Numbered from the stretch's first letter, positions 1-13,248 are shown. The stretch: 64,000 bases of DNA from Actinocatenispora rupis (GCF_016861975.1 NZ_BOMB01000031.1:1-64000), one strand, 5' to 3'. Notes: generated by a model not told the origin, from the letters alone. Made by a program: numbers and translations.

Positions 1-245
1 ACGAGGACGCCGTGGCCGAACCAGACGTCCTCGGACAGCGCCGCCGGCCACTCGCCCCGCGGTACGTCCCGCAGCGCGCGCCCGGCCGCGTCGCGTCGCC
101 GCCACAGCGGCGTGTCGCCGGCCGTCCACGTCAGCAGGCCGCCGTCGTCGTGACGTACCACCCGGACCGGGGTGACGGACATCAGCGTGCCGCCGAAGTA
201 CGAGCGGTAGCGGACGGTGTCGCCGGGGGCGAAGAAACCAGTCAT
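1..245 (-). CDS. DUF402 domain protein, 3' end outside window
   Basis: Only the first 81 or so codons lie in the window; the gene runs off the left edge. The start is the ATG at 245. The N-terminus reads MTGFFAPGDTVRYRSYFGG, followed by a W-R-basic segment (TWTAGDTPLWRRD near residues 40-52). This resembles the opening of DUF402 proteins, which begin with a 'G-D-V-x-R' strand and a 'GTPL' turn. DUF402 members include small phosphohydrolases of the FomD/nucleoside-diphosphatase type, but the metal-binding residues are in the missing part, so no activity is assigned. It faces the same way as proS, whose stop is about 145 bases upstream of this start. Confidence 0.6.
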   Translation of the reverse strand, partial: MTGFFAPGDTVRYRSYFGGTLMSVTPVRVVRHDDGGLLTWTAGDTPLWRRRDAAGRALRDVPRGEWPAALSEDVWFGHGVL

Positions 246-389
246 CCGGGGAGCATCCCGGCCCCGGCCGGTGGCGGGCCAGCGTTCGTGGGCATGCTCA
301 CCCGGACGCCACCGACCCCGCCCGACGGACGTTGCGGCACCGGCCACCCCGCGCCCGACCGGGTGAGCCGGCCGGACGCGGAACGCCCG

Positions 390-1796
390 TCAGTACGAGC
401 GGGCGACGTACGCGGTGAGGTCGGGCTCGTCGACCGAGTCGGGCACCGAGCCGTCGGCGCGGACCAGGCAGCGGACCGTGACGGCCTGCTTGTTCAGCAC
501 CGCCTCGCCCTCCGGGCCAACGGTCGACCACGGGATGCGGGCGAAGCCGGTGGCCGCGGCGGCGACCGCGTCGTCCAGGCTGGTCACGTCGACCGTGTGC
601 GCCTCCCGGTACGCCAGGGCCGAGTCGTACAGCGCGCGGTGGTCGGCGTCGAGCGCGGCGCGGATCTCGGCCACCGCGTTCTCGATCGGGACGGGGGTCT
701 TGTCGCCGGGGACGCGGCGGGCCAGGACCACGTTGCCGGCGGCGAGATCGCGCGGACCCACCTCGACCCGGATCGGGTAGCCCTTCAGCTCGGCGTCCAC
801 GGCGCGCCGGCCGAACGGCGTGTCGGTACGGTCGTCGAACCCGACCCGGACACCCGCGTCACGCAGCGCGTCACGCAGCTTGGCGGCCGCCTCGACCACC
901 CCGTCACCGGCCTTGACCACCATCACCTGCGCCTGGATCGGCGCCAGCGCCGGCGGTACGCGCAGGCCGTTGTCGTCGCCGTGGCACATGATCAGCCCGC
1001 CGACCATCCGCGTCGAGGTGCCCCACGACGTCGTCCACGCGTACTCCCGGGAACCGGAGTCGGCGCTGAAGTCGATGTCGAACGCGCGGGCGAAGTTCTG
1101 CCCCAGCTCGTGCGAGGTGCCCATCTGGAGCGCCTTGCCGTCCCGCATCATCGCTTCCAGCGTGTACGTGTTCGTCGCGCCGGCGAACCGCTCGGCGGCC
1201 GTCTTGCACCCCACGATCACCGGGATCGCCAGCACGTTGACCATCAGGTCCTCGTACGCCTCGTGCAGGATGCGCCGCGCGTACGCCCGGGCGTCGGCCT
1301 CGGTCGCGTGCGCGGTGTGCCCCTCCTGCCACAGGAACTCGCTGGTACGCAGGAAGACGCGCGGGCGCAGCTCCCAGCGCACCACGTTCGCCCACTGGTT
1401 GAGCAGCAGCGGCAGGTCCCGGTACGACTGGACCCACTTCGCCATGAACTCGCCGATGACCGTCTCGGACGTCGGCCGGACGACGACCGGCTCCTCCAGG
1501 TCCTTGCCGCCGGCATGGGTGACCACGGCCAGCTCCGGCGAGAAGCCCTCGACGTGCTCGGCCTCACGCTTGAGGTAGCTCTCCGGGATGAACAGCGGGA
1601 AGTACGCGTTCTGCGCGCCGGCGGCCTTGATCCGGTCGTCCATCTCGGCCTGCATCCGCTCCCACAGGGCGTATCCCGTCGGTCGGATCACCATGGTCCC
1701 GCGGACCGGCCCGTTGTCGGCCAGCTCGGCCTTGTTGATCACGTCCTGGTACCAGCGGGGAAAGTCCTCCGCCTGCGGGGTCAGCACTCGCGCCAT
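390..1796 (-). CDS. proS: Prolyl-tRNA synthetase, archaeal/eukaryotic type
   Basis: The 468-residue protein charges tRNA-Pro with proline in the cytoplasm. Class II motifs are visible: motif 2 around RWELRPRVFLRTSEFLWQEG (residues about 132-151) and motif 3 around MVGGLIMCHGDDNGLRVPP. There is no roughly 180-residue editing insertion between motifs 2 and 3. The protein ends in a tyrosine, as is usual for the short archaeal/eukaryotic-type (ProS type 3) enzymes. The ATG at 1796 gives the expected N-terminus (MARVLTPQAEDFPRWYQDV). It lies 11 bases downstream of a small P-loop kinase gene on the same strand, so the two may be co-transcribed. Confidence 0.97.
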   Translation of the reverse strand: MARVLTPQAEDFPRWYQDVINKAELADNGPVRGTMVIRPTGYALWERMQAEMDDRIKAAGAQNAYFPLFIPESYLKREAEHVEGFSPELAVVTHAGGKDLEEPVVVRPTSETVIGEFMAKWVQSYRDLPLLLNQWANVVRWELRPRVFLRTSEFLWQEGHTAHATEADARAYARRILHEAYEDLMVNVLAIPVIVGCKTAAERFAGATNTYTLEAMMRDGKALQMGTSHELGQNFARAFDIDFSADSGSREYAWTTSWGTSTRMVGGLIMCHGDDNGLRVPPALAPIQAQVMVVKAGDGVVEAAAKLRDALRDAGVRVGFDDRTDTPFGRRAVDAELKGYPIRVEVGPRDLAAGNVVLARRVPGDKTPVPIENAVAEIRAALDADHRALYDSALAYREAHTVDVTSLDDAVAAAATGFARIPWSTVGPEGEAVLNKQAVTVRCLVRADGSVPDSVDEPDLTAYVARSY

Positions 1797-1807
1797 GACC
1801 GGTCATC

Positions 1808-2362
1808 CTAGGCGTACGCCGCGGCCGAGCTTCCGCCGGTACTGCCCACGATCCAGGCGGCGAGGGCCGGTACATCGACCGGCTTCGTGGTGTCCACCCG
1901 GTACACGGGGCCCAGCGCGAGCGGCTCCGCCGCGGCCGCCCAGTCCGCCCAGCGGTCGTCCCCGTGCGGTTCGCCGACGTGTACCGGGTGCCGTGGCCAA
2001 CGGTCCACCACCCGCTGCCGCGCCACCTCGACCGGGACGTCGCACCAGATCTCCAGCGGCCGGGCCACGCCGGCGCGGGCCAGCCCGGCGGCCGCGAGGT
2101 CACGTACGCCGATCCACGCGGACTCGACGACGGCTCCGGCCGGCGCGTCCGCCAGCAGCGACCACAGCAGTTCGGACGCGGCGACGCCGAGCCGCCGCGC
2201 CGCGACCGGGTCGTCCCGCCAGGCGTCCTCGCCGAGCGCGTCCGCCAGCGTCTCCTTCACCACGTCCTTGCTGAACAGCGGCAGCCGCAGGGCTTCCGCC
2301 AGCCGCCGCGCCAGGGTCGACTTCCCGGCGCCGGACAACCCGTTCACGAGTACGACAGGCAT
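1808..2362 (-). CDS. Small P-loop kinase / AAA-type phosphotransferase
   Basis: This 184-residue protein opens with a Walker A loop, VVLVNGLSGAGKST (residues 3-16), followed by FSKDVVKETLAD, a pattern seen in small zeta-toxin-like or gluconate/chloramphenicol-phosphotransferase-like kinases. A second acidic strand (VVESAWIGVRDL) and WCDVPVEVARQRVVDRWPRH form the lid and arginine region. The ATG at 2362 was chosen because it puts the P-loop at the usual distance from the N-terminus; the open frame continues upstream without a better start. The substrate cannot be told from sequence. It sits directly upstream of proS on the same strand. Confidence 0.75.
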   Translation of the reverse strand: MPVVLVNGLSGAGKSTLARRLAEALRLPLFSKDVVKETLADALGEDAWRDDPVAARRLGVAASELLWSLLADAPAGAVVESAWIGVRDLAAAGLARAGVARPLEIWCDVPVEVARQRVVDRWPRHPVHVGEPHGDDRWADWAAAAEPLALGPVYRVDTTKPVDVPALAAWIVGSTGGSSAAAYA

Positions 2363-2524
2363 CCGGCGACCGTACGGCACCGCGCGGTGGCCGCGACGCC
2401 CCGAGTACGCCCGCGACCATGGCGGCCGCAAGCCCGGCGGGAGCGCCGCGGGCGACCACCGACCCGCCGTGGCCGTGCGGTTCGACGCGACCGTCGACGC
2501 CGCGATCTGCCGCGAGCCGGGTCG

Positions 2525-3604
2525 TCAGCGGATGACGCGGCCGCGCAGCACGATGCGGGACGGCTCGCGCACCACCGACAGGTCGGTACGCGGGTCGCGG
2601 TCGTAGACGACGAGGTCGGCGAGTCCGCCCTCGACCAGCCCCGGGATGCCCAGCCACTCGCGCGCCCGCCACGACGCCGCGGCGAGTACGTCGAGGGCGG
2701 CGAGGCCGGCCTTGTCGTGCAGCAGCAGCATCTCCTCGGCGGCGAGCCCGTGGTCGATGCCGCCGCCGGCGTCGGTCCCCACGTACACCGGGACGCCCGC
2801 GTCGACCGCGGCGCCCACCAGCCGCGGGAACGTGTGCTTCAGCCGGCGCATGTGGCTGGCGTACACGGGGAACTTGGGGTCGGCCTGGGCGGCGATGCCG
2901 TCGAACGTCTCGATGTTGATCATCGTGGGCACCAGCGCCGTGCCGCGCCGCGCCATCTCGTCGACCAGGTCCGGCGTCAGGCCCGTGCCGTGCTCGACCG
3001 AGTCGACACCCGCGCGTACGAGGAAGGCGACGGCCTCCTCGCTGAACGTGTGCACCGCGACCCGGGCGCCGGCGGCGTGCGCGGCGGCCACCGCGGCCGT
3101 CACCGTCTCCTCGTCGTACGTGGGGCCGAGGTCGCCCTCGCCGCGGTCGATCCAGTCACCGACCAGCTTGATCCAGCCGCTGCCCCGCCGCGCCTGCTCG
3201 GCCGCCGCCGCGGGCAGCTCCTGCGCCGTCACCTCGGCGGCCACGCCCCGCAGGTACCGCTTGGGCGGGGCGAGGTGGCGCCCGGCGCGGACCAGGCGCG
3301 GCAGGTCGGGCTCGTCCGCCAGTTCCGGGTAGTGCAGGGGCGAGCCGGCGTCACGGATCGCGAGCACCCCGGCGTCCCGGTCGGTACGGGCCAGCGCCCG
3401 CGCCGTGTCCAGGTCGGTGACCGGGGAGGCGCCGCGCGCGATGCCGAGATGGCAGTGCGCGTCGACCAGGCCCGGCAGTACGAACCCCGCCGCCGCGACC
3501 GTCTCCGCCCCCGGTACCGGCTCGAACGTCACCCGGTCGCCGACCAGCCACAGGTCCCGTACCTCGTCGTCGGGCAGCAGCACCCCGCGTACGTGAAGCA
3601 CCAT
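2525..3604 (-). CDS. Amidohydrolase (imidazolonepropionase/prolidase-like)
   Basis: This is a 359-residue metal-dependent hydrolase of the amidohydrolase superfamily (TIM barrel, M38-like). The HxH metal motif is in LVDAHCHLGIARG (about residues 46-58). A likely carbamylated-lysine position is in GSGWIKLVGDW. Single histidines follow in VAVHTFSEEAV and DSVEHGTGL, and the C-terminal metal Asp is in YVGTDAGGGIDHG. An N-terminal beta-sandwich strand pair and a C-terminal LADLVVYDRDPRTD segment complete the fold. There is no signal peptide, so it acts in the cytoplasm. Members hydrolyse cyclic amides or Xaa-Pro-type dipeptides; the substrate here is not predictable. Confidence 0.85.
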   Translation of the reverse strand: MVLHVRGVLLPDDEVRDLWLVGDRVTFEPVPGAETVAAAGFVLPGLVDAHCHLGIARGASPVTDLDTARALARTDRDAGVLAIRDAGSPLHYPELADEPDLPRLVRAGRHLAPPKRYLRGVAAEVTAQELPAAAAEQARRGSGWIKLVGDWIDRGEGDLGPTYDEETVTAAVAAAHAAGARVAVHTFSEEAVAFLVRAGVDSVEHGTGLTPDLVDEMARRGTALVPTMINIETFDGIAAQADPKFPVYASHMRRLKHTFPRLVGAAVDAGVPVYVGTDAGGGIDHGLAAEEMLLLHDKAGLAALDVLAAASWRAREWLGIPGLVEGGLADLVVYDRDPRTDLSVVREPSRIVLRGRVIR

Positions 3605-3625
3605 GCCGCCGACCGTATCGCCCGG

Positions 3626-4513
3626 TCAGCCCCAGTCGGTCGGCAGACCCGACGCCACCCCGTACGCCCGGGCGATCGTGCGGTAGCCGGCCGTGTTGGC
3701 GTGCAGGTTCGGCCCGACCGGCGGCGCCGCGCACATCCACGTCCACCGGCACACCCGGGCCGTCGCCACCGGTACGGTCCGGCCGTCGGGCAGCACCTCG
3801 GTGCGCGTCAGCTCCGTCGTTCCGTACGCCCCGGCCACGTCCGCGACCCGCGCGCCCGTCCGCCGGCACGCCGCCGTGATGATGCCGTTCAGCTCGGCGA
3901 ACACCGCACCGGTCCGCCGCGCGTACGCCGGGGTGCTCGGATACGTCGCCAGCATCGGGTCGTAGTACGTCATCGCGACGACCGGCGCGGTCGGCGCCGC
4001 CGCACGCAACCGGCGCAACGTCACCGGCAGGTTGCGGCGCACCGCGGCCAGCCCGCGCCGTACGCACGGGGTCGACACCCGCTGGCCGGCCAGGCACCGC
4101 ATCACGTCGTTGATGCCGATGTCCACCGTCACCAGCGACACCCGGTCCGGGCGCGCCCCGATGAACCGCAGCGCCGCGTCCAACTGCGACACCGCCCCCT
4201 GGTACGCGCAGCGGCCGCCCGCCACCAGCTCCGTCGACGTCGCACCCGAACACCCGAAGCCGGCCAGCCGTACGCGCGCGCCCGCCTTCCGCAGCGCCCC
4301 GTCCAACTGGTTCGGGTACCCGTCGGGCGTGTGCCGGTTGCCGGCCGCCACACCGGCCAGGCGTGGCTGCACCCCGACCGACAGCGAGTCACCCAAGGCG
4401 ACATGGAACTGCCCGACGTACCCGGCGTCGGCGGGTACGGAGACGGCGACGGCGGCGACCAGGGCGAGACCCGCCCCGACCACCGCCGTACCGCGCAGAA
4501 TTCGACGAAGCAC
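3626..4513 (-). CDS. Secreted SGNH/GDSL-family hydrolase
   Basis: The 295-residue protein starts with a Sec signal peptide (basic MLRRILR, hydrophobic core, cleavage probably after PADA around residue 30). The block I nucleophile is in HVALGDSLSVG (Ser43). Block II Gly is in GFGCSGATSTE and block III is in VDIGINDVMRC. Near the C-terminus the family His is in NLHANTAGYRTIA, but the Asp of the usual DxxH dyad is not at its normal place. Six or more cysteines suggest disulfides, as in Streptomyces scabies esterase-like secreted SGNH enzymes. The GTG at 4513 is the only start that keeps the whole signal peptide. Confidence 0.85.
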   Translation of the reverse strand: MLRRILRGTAVVGAGLALVAAVAVSVPADAGYVGQFHVALGDSLSVGVQPRLAGVAAGNRHTPDGYPNQLDGALRKAGARVRLAGFGCSGATSTELVAGGRCAYQGAVSQLDAALRFIGARPDRVSLVTVDIGINDVMRCLAGQRVSTPCVRRGLAAVRRNLPVTLRRLRAAAPTAPVVAMTYYDPMLATYPSTPAYARRTGAVFAELNGIITAACRRTGARVADVAGAYGTTELTRTEVLPDGRTVPVATARVCRWTWMCAAPPVGPNLHANTAGYRTIARAYGVASGLPTDWG

Positions 4514-4646
4514 AAGATCAGCCTAGAAACCCCGCGCCCCTCCCGGCTCAACCGACCGGCGAGATCACCCTCACCCGGCGGGACATTCCGCCCGCCGTCG
4601 CCCAGCGGCGTCACCGGCCACTCGGCGTACGCGGGGACGGCCGCCG

Positions 4647-6197
<1,551 letters not shown>

Positions 6198-6303
6198 GAC
6201 GAAAGGTCCCTCTTGGTACGCAGAGGCGCCGACCGGATGGGTGTTCGCATCCTGTCAGTACCTCTTGGACGGCCGGTGGGCGCGCAGGTGTGCCCCACCG
6301 AGC

Positions 6304-9031
<2,728 letters not shown>

Positions 9032-10381
9032 CTACTCCTTCCCCGAGGTCGCCGGTGCCGTCGCCGGCCGGGCGGTGAGCCGGGTGGCGACCGGGTGGCC
9101 GCCGGTGAGCCCGGCCAGGTCGTACCCGGTCTCGGCGTGCTCGGCGAGGTCGATGCCGGCCACCTCGACCTCCTTGTCGACGCGCAGCCCGATCGTCTTC
9201 TGGATGAGCGTGCCGAGCAGCCAGGCGATGCCGAACGACCACACCGTCACGATCAGGCTGGCCAGCGCCTGCCGGCCGAGCTGGCCCACGCCGCCGCCGT
9301 ACACCAGGCCGTCGTGCGCCACCAGCGAACTCACCGAGTGCGTACCGAACAGGCCGATCCACAACGAGCCGATCCAGCCGCCGACGAAGTGCACGCCGAC
9401 CACGTCCAGCGAGTCGTCGAACCCCAGCTTGTACTTCAGGCTCACCGCCAGCGCGCACACCGCGCCGGCGACCAGGCCGAGCAGGACCGCGGCGTACGGG
9501 GCGATGAACGCGCAGGCCGGGGTGATCGCGACGAGGCCGGCGACGGCACCCGAGGACGCGCCGACCATGGTCGGTTTCCCGTCCCGGATCCATTCCACGA
9601 CGATCCAGCCGAGCAGTCCGGCCGCGGTGGCGACCTGCGTGTTGACGAACGCGATCGCCGCCGTGCTGTCCGCGGTCAGTTCCGAACCGGCGTTGAAGCC
9701 GAACCAGCCGAACCACAGCAGCCCCGCGCCCAACGCCACCATCGGTACGTTGTGCGGCTTGAACGACTCGCGCGGCCACCCGACCCGCTTGCCGAGTACG
9801 AGGGCGAGCGCGAGGGCGGCGGCACCCGCGTTGATGTGCACCGCCGTACCGCCGGCGAAGTCCAGCGCGCCGATCTTCGCGCCGATGAACCCGCCGCCCC
9901 ACACCCAGTGCGCGACCGGGACGTACACGAGGGTGAACCAGCCGAAGCCGAACACCAGCCAGCCCGCGAACTTCGTCCGGTCCGAGATCGAGCCGCTGAT
10001 CAGCGCCACCGTGATGACCGCGAACATCATCTGGAACGCCAGCACCACGTACGTCGGGATGCCGGTCGACGTGCCCGCCGACGACCAGATCTCCGGAATG
10101 AACGTCTTCGTGCCCAGGTACTGCGTGAAGCTGCCGATGACGGTGTTCGCGCCCGAACTGCCGTTGGTCCCGAACGCCAGCGAGAAGCCGTAGAGGAGCC
10201 ACAGCACCGACACCAGGCCGATGCTCGCGAAGCTCATCATCATCATGTTGAGCACGCTCTTGGCGCGGTTGAGCCCGCCGTAGAACAGTGCCAGGCCCGG
10301 CGTCATCAGCAGCACGAGCGCCGTCGAGACCAGGAGCCAACTGGTGTTGCCGCTGTCGAGTGTCGCTGCCGCGAGGGGCAC
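9032..10381 (-). CDS. amtB: Ammonium transporter AmtB
   Basis: The 449-residue membrane protein has about eleven hydrophobic helices and conducts ammonium into the cell. Family landmarks are MTPGLALFYGGLNRAKSVL near the N-terminus, WVWGGGFIGAKIGALDFAG in the middle and CAFIAPYAAVLLG after it. The cytoplasmic C-terminal tail (DKEVEVAGIDLAEHAETGY) is the PII-interacting region. The GTG start at 10381 has GGGAGG five bases upstream. It is the first gene of amtB-glnB-glnD; a GlnR-type box lies about 155-190 bases upstream. Confidence 0.96.
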   Translation of the reverse strand: MPLAAATLDSGNTSWLLVSTALVLLMTPGLALFYGGLNRAKSVLNMMMMSFASIGLVSVLWLLYGFSLAFGTNGSSGANTVIGSFTQYLGTKTFIPEIWSSAGTSTGIPTYVVLAFQMMFAVITVALISGSISDRTKFAGWLVFGFGWFTLVYVPVAHWVWGGGFIGAKIGALDFAGGTAVHINAGAAALALALVLGKRVGWPRESFKPHNVPMVALGAGLLWFGWFGFNAGSELTADSTAAIAFVNTQVATAAGLLGWIVVEWIRDGKPTMVGASSGAVAGLVAITPACAFIAPYAAVLLGLVAGAVCALAVSLKYKLGFDDSLDVVGVHFVGGWIGSLWIGLFGTHSVSSLVAHDGLVYGGGVGQLGRQALASLIVTVWSFGIAWLLGTLIQKTIGLRVDKEVEVAGIDLAEHAETGYDLAGLTGGHPVATRLTARPATAPATSGKE

Positions 10382-10534
10382 GCCGACCTCCCTGACTCGA
10401 ATCCCTCCGCCCCGGCGGCGCGGCGCTGTCGCCCGCTCGACGCCGGGGTACCGGCAAGCCCCTGTGGCACCGTTGCCCGCACGCCGGTTGCGCGGTAGCT
10501 AAGTCGCGCGGTGTTTCTGCGCCGCCGCCCGGGT

Positions 10535-10571
10535 GTTGCGCGCACGTGATGATTTGTTTCCGGCGTGTCAC
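10535..10571 (-). promoter_or_regulatory. GlnR-type box upstream of amtB
   Basis: Read on the minus strand this holds GTGAC-six bases-GAAAC (10571 to 10556), an exact match to the a/b half-sites of the actinobacterial GlnR consensus gTnAC-n6-GaAAc. It is followed after 5 bases by ATCAC-n6-GCAAC (10550 to 10535), a close match to the second pair. GlnR activates amtB operons under nitrogen limitation in Streptomyces. The distance to the amtB GTG is about 155 bases. The spacing between pairs is 5 rather than 6 bases. Confidence 0.65.
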
Positions 10572-10655
10572 ACGACCTCGGTACGCCGCCGCGCTCGCCA
10601 CGTACCGCGCGCCGCGGCGGATTCCGTACCCACCACGGCATCCCGGTACGGCCCG

Positions 10656-11111
10656 GTGCCCGCGGGCAGTACGGGGCGTCGACTCGGCCGGCGTTGCGGC
10701 GGACCCGGCGGCCGGCTCGCCACCGACGGCCGCACCGGGTACGCACGGCTCGCCGCGGGCACCGGCCGCTCCGAGTCCGCCGTACAGCGGCGTGTCGAGC
10801 AGTTGCGCCGGGCCGGCGCGCTGACGTTCCCGGTGGACGTGCCGCCGGCGGTCCTCGGGTGCCGGACGGAGGCGCGACTGTGGCTGTCCGTACGGCCGGA
10901 CCGGCTCGTCGCGGTCGCCGAGGCGATGGCCGGGCACCCCGAGCTGACGTTCCTCGCCGCGACGACCGGCCCCACCAACCTCGTCGCCGTCGCCGCCTGC
11001 CCCGACACGCCCGCCCTGTACGACTACCTCACCGGGCGGGTCGCCGCGCTGGACGGGATCACCGGCGTGGAGACCGCGCCGGTGATCCGTACCCTCAAGC
11101 GCCTCACCTGA
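10656..11111 (+). pseudogene. Remnant of a two-domain Lrp/AsnC regulator
   Basis: The recognisable part is ATDGRTGYARLAAGTGRSES (a winged-helix recognition helix), followed by a full RAM domain (EARLWLSVRPDRLVAVAEAM to VETAPVIRTLKRLT). This equals the C-terminal half of the roughly 330-residue double AsnC proteins common in Streptomyces. The N-terminal half and the first helix of the second HTH are missing in all frames; upstream is arginine/glycine-rich sequence without homology I can see. A GTG at 10656 could start a 151-residue product, but without a clear Shine-Dalgarno. It is either a decayed gene or a short protein of RAM plus half an HTH. Confidence 0.6.
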
Positions 11112-11126
11112 CCGGGGCCGGTGGGC

Positions 11127-11915
11127 CTAGCGCAGCGCGTACTCCAGGAGCTGGCGTTCGTGGTCGATCAGGCGCAGGTCGCGCATCGGCCGGCGCAGGT
11201 GTCCCTTGTGGACGATCCGGACGAACGCCGGCTCGCCCGCGGCCGCCATCCGCCGGATGCCCTCGACGTGGTCGACGATCCGCTTCCGGATCACCCGTAC
11301 CAGCCGGTGCCGGTCCCGCGGCGTCAACCCGTACGCGTCCGCGAACATGCGCAGCCGGCGCGGCCGGTTCGGCCGCTTCCACCCCAGCGTGTACGAGTCG
11401 CGGTCGCTGAACAGCGGCACCCACGTCCACGCCGCGTACGCCACGTCGTAGATCCGGGAACCCGGGCTGGACAGGTCGAAGTCGATCAGCGCGAGCGTGC
11501 CGTCCGGCCGCCACACGACGTTGTGCGGCGCGGCGTCGTGGTGGCAGATCACCTCCGTGTCCGGCGGCGGCGGACCGAACGAACGCCACACCGCGCCCGC
11601 CGGCGGACGGAAGCCACGCTGCGCGTCATGGAACATGCGCAGCATCTTGGCCACCGTCACGAGCGCCTCGTCGGTCGCCCAGTGCTCGGCGATCGGGTAC
11701 TCCCCGCACTCGCCCTCCAGGTACGACAGGACCTCGCGGCCCTGCTCGTCGATGCCCAGCGCCCGGGGCGCGCCGGTGAACCCGACCGCCTCCAGGTGGC
11801 GGAGCAGGGCGTGGACCGCCGGCGTCCAGGGACCGGCGTTGCGACGGACGGTGTCACCGACACGGACCACCGTGCTGGTGTTGCCGCCGTGGAGCTGGAC
11901 CTCATGTTGCGTCAC
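11127..11915 (-). CDS. Aminoglycoside-phosphotransferase-family kinase
   Basis: This small-molecule kinase of the APH/choline-kinase fold has its catalytic loop in ICHHDAAPHNVVWRPDG (HxDxxxxN) and the metal Asp in LALIDFDLSSPGSR. The N-terminal lobe begins VQLHGGNTSTVVRVGDTVRR, the usual glycine-rich opening. The GTG at 11915 was chosen because GAGG lies six bases upstream. A TTG at 11942 would overlap the ftsY stop as TTGA and add nine residues. It lies downstream of ftsY on the same strand. Resistance is not implied; most chromosomal members act on unknown metabolites. Confidence 0.85.
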   Translation of the reverse strand: MTQHEVQLHGGNTSTVVRVGDTVRRNAGPWTPAVHALLRHLEAVGFTGAPRALGIDEQGREVLSYLEGECGEYPIAEHWATDEALVTVAKMLRMFHDAQRGFRPPAGAVWRSFGPPPPDTEVICHHDAAPHNVVWRPDGTLALIDFDLSSPGSRIYDVAYAAWTWVPLFSDRDSYTLGWKRPNRPRRLRMFADAYGLTPRDRHRLVRVIRKRIVDHVEGIRRMAAAGEPAFVRIVHKGHLRRPMRDLRLIDHERQLLEYALR

Positions 11916-11938
11916 CGACCACCTCGGGGGGGTTGACG

Positions 11939-13120
11939 TCAACTCGTCCCCGCCGGTTCGCCGAGCAGCGCGTCGACGAACTGGCGGGGGTCGAAGGGCG
12001 CCATGTCGTCCGGGCCCTCGCCCAGACCGACCAGTTTCACCGGAATGCCCAGCTTACGTTGTACGGCGATCACGATGCCGCCCTTGGCCGTGCCGTCCAG
12101 CTTGGTCAGTACCACCCCGGTCACGTTGACCACCTCGGTGAACACCTGCGCCTGCGCGAGGCCGTTCTGGCCGGTGGTGGCGTCCAGTACGAGCAGCGTC
12201 TCGTCCACCGGGCCGTGCTTCTCCACGACCCGCTTGACCTTGCCCAGCTCGTCCATCAGGCCGACCTTGTTCTGCAGCCGGCCCGCGGTGTCGATCAGTA
12301 CGGTGTCGACCTTGGTCTCGATCCCGCGCTGGACCGCGTCGTACGCCACGGCGGCGGGGTCGCGACCCTCCGGGGCCCGTACCGTCTCGGCGCCGACGCG
12401 CTCGCCCCAGGTCGCGAGCTGGTCCACCGCGGCGGCGCGGAACGTGTCCGCGGCACCCAGCAGGACACTGCGTCCGTCGGCGACCAGCACCCGCGCGATC
12501 TTGCCACAGGTGGTCGTCTTGCCCGACCCGTTGACGCCGACTACCAGGGTCACCGCCGGCCGCTCCGGGTGCGGCGTGGTCGCCAGCGACCGGTCCATGT
12601 CCGCACCGAGCGCGTCGACCAGCTCGTCGGCCAGCATCGACCGCAGCTCACCCGCCGACCGCGTCCCCAGCACCTTCGTACGCTCGCGCAGGTGCTCGAC
12701 GATCTGCGTGGTCGCCTCGATCCCGACGTCCGCGGTGAGCAGGGAGTCCTCGATCTCCTCCCACGTGTCGGCGTCCAGCTTGTCCGAGGACAGCAGCGCC
12801 AGCAGGCCGCGGCCCAGCAGGTTCTGCGACTTGACCAGCCGGCCGCGCAGCCGGGCCAGCCGGCCCGCCGTCGGCTCCGGCCGCTCGATCGCCGGCGGGG
12901 CGGCCGCCTCCTCGGCGGTCTCCTCCGGCGGAGCCTGCGGCTGCGCGGTGCCACGTTCCGCGGGCGGCGCGGTCTCGGTACGGCCGGTGGGCCGCACGGT
13001 CGGCGCGGCGGTCTCCTCGGGCGCCTCCCGGGACCGCCGCTGGCGCGGCAGCACGAACGCGAACAGGCCGACGAGCGCCAGGACCACGACGACGCCGACC
13101 GCGATGAGCAGATACTCCAT
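11939..13120 (-). CDS. ftsY: SRP receptor FtsY
   Basis: The 393-residue receptor docks SRP-ribosome complexes at the membrane. An N-terminal membrane helix (MEYLLIAVGVVVVLALVGLF) is followed by an acidic/proline linker (residues about 30-95). The NG domain has the P-loop GVNGSGKTTTCGK, DTAGRLQNK and TKLDGTAKGG. The ATG at 13120 gives the membrane anchor typical of actinobacterial FtsY; longer in-frame starts add an arginine-rich segment without a ribosome site. A phosphotransferase gene follows closely downstream. Confidence 0.96.
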   Translation of the reverse strand: MEYLLIAVGVVVVLALVGLFAFVLPRQRRSREAPEETAAPTVRPTGRTETAPPAERGTAQPQAPPEETAEEAAAPPAIERPEPTAGRLARLRGRLVKSQNLLGRGLLALLSSDKLDADTWEEIEDSLLTADVGIEATTQIVEHLRERTKVLGTRSAGELRSMLADELVDALGADMDRSLATTPHPERPAVTLVVGVNGSGKTTTCGKIARVLVADGRSVLLGAADTFRAAAVDQLATWGERVGAETVRAPEGRDPAAVAYDAVQRGIETKVDTVLIDTAGRLQNKVGLMDELGKVKRVVEKHGPVDETLLVLDATTGQNGLAQAQVFTEVVNVTGVVLTKLDGTAKGGIVIAVQRKLGIPVKLVGLGEGPDDMAPFDPRQFVDALLGEPAGTS

Positions 13121-13248
13121 GCCCAAATCCTGACAGACGCCTGCCGCCCGATCGCGGGCACGCCGCCGATCGCGCCGAACCGTCCCGGTTCGCGTGACCG
13201 GACACACCCGCCGCCGGTACGTTGGCGGCGCCGTACGAGGGAGGACAT

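Noticed and set aside
12-1811. Long plus-strand open frame of about 600 codons opposite proS
   Set aside because: High-GC antisense frame; the minus strand encodes an unmistakable ProRS with all class II motifs.
1808-2362. Zeta-toxin-like kinase as part of a toxin-antitoxin pair
   Set aside because: No small antitoxin gene is adjacent, and the proteins around it are housekeeping or metabolic.
11127-11915. Aminoglycoside resistance gene
   Set aside because: Only the general APH fold is visible; it sits in a housekeeping block and lacks features of known resistance enzymes.
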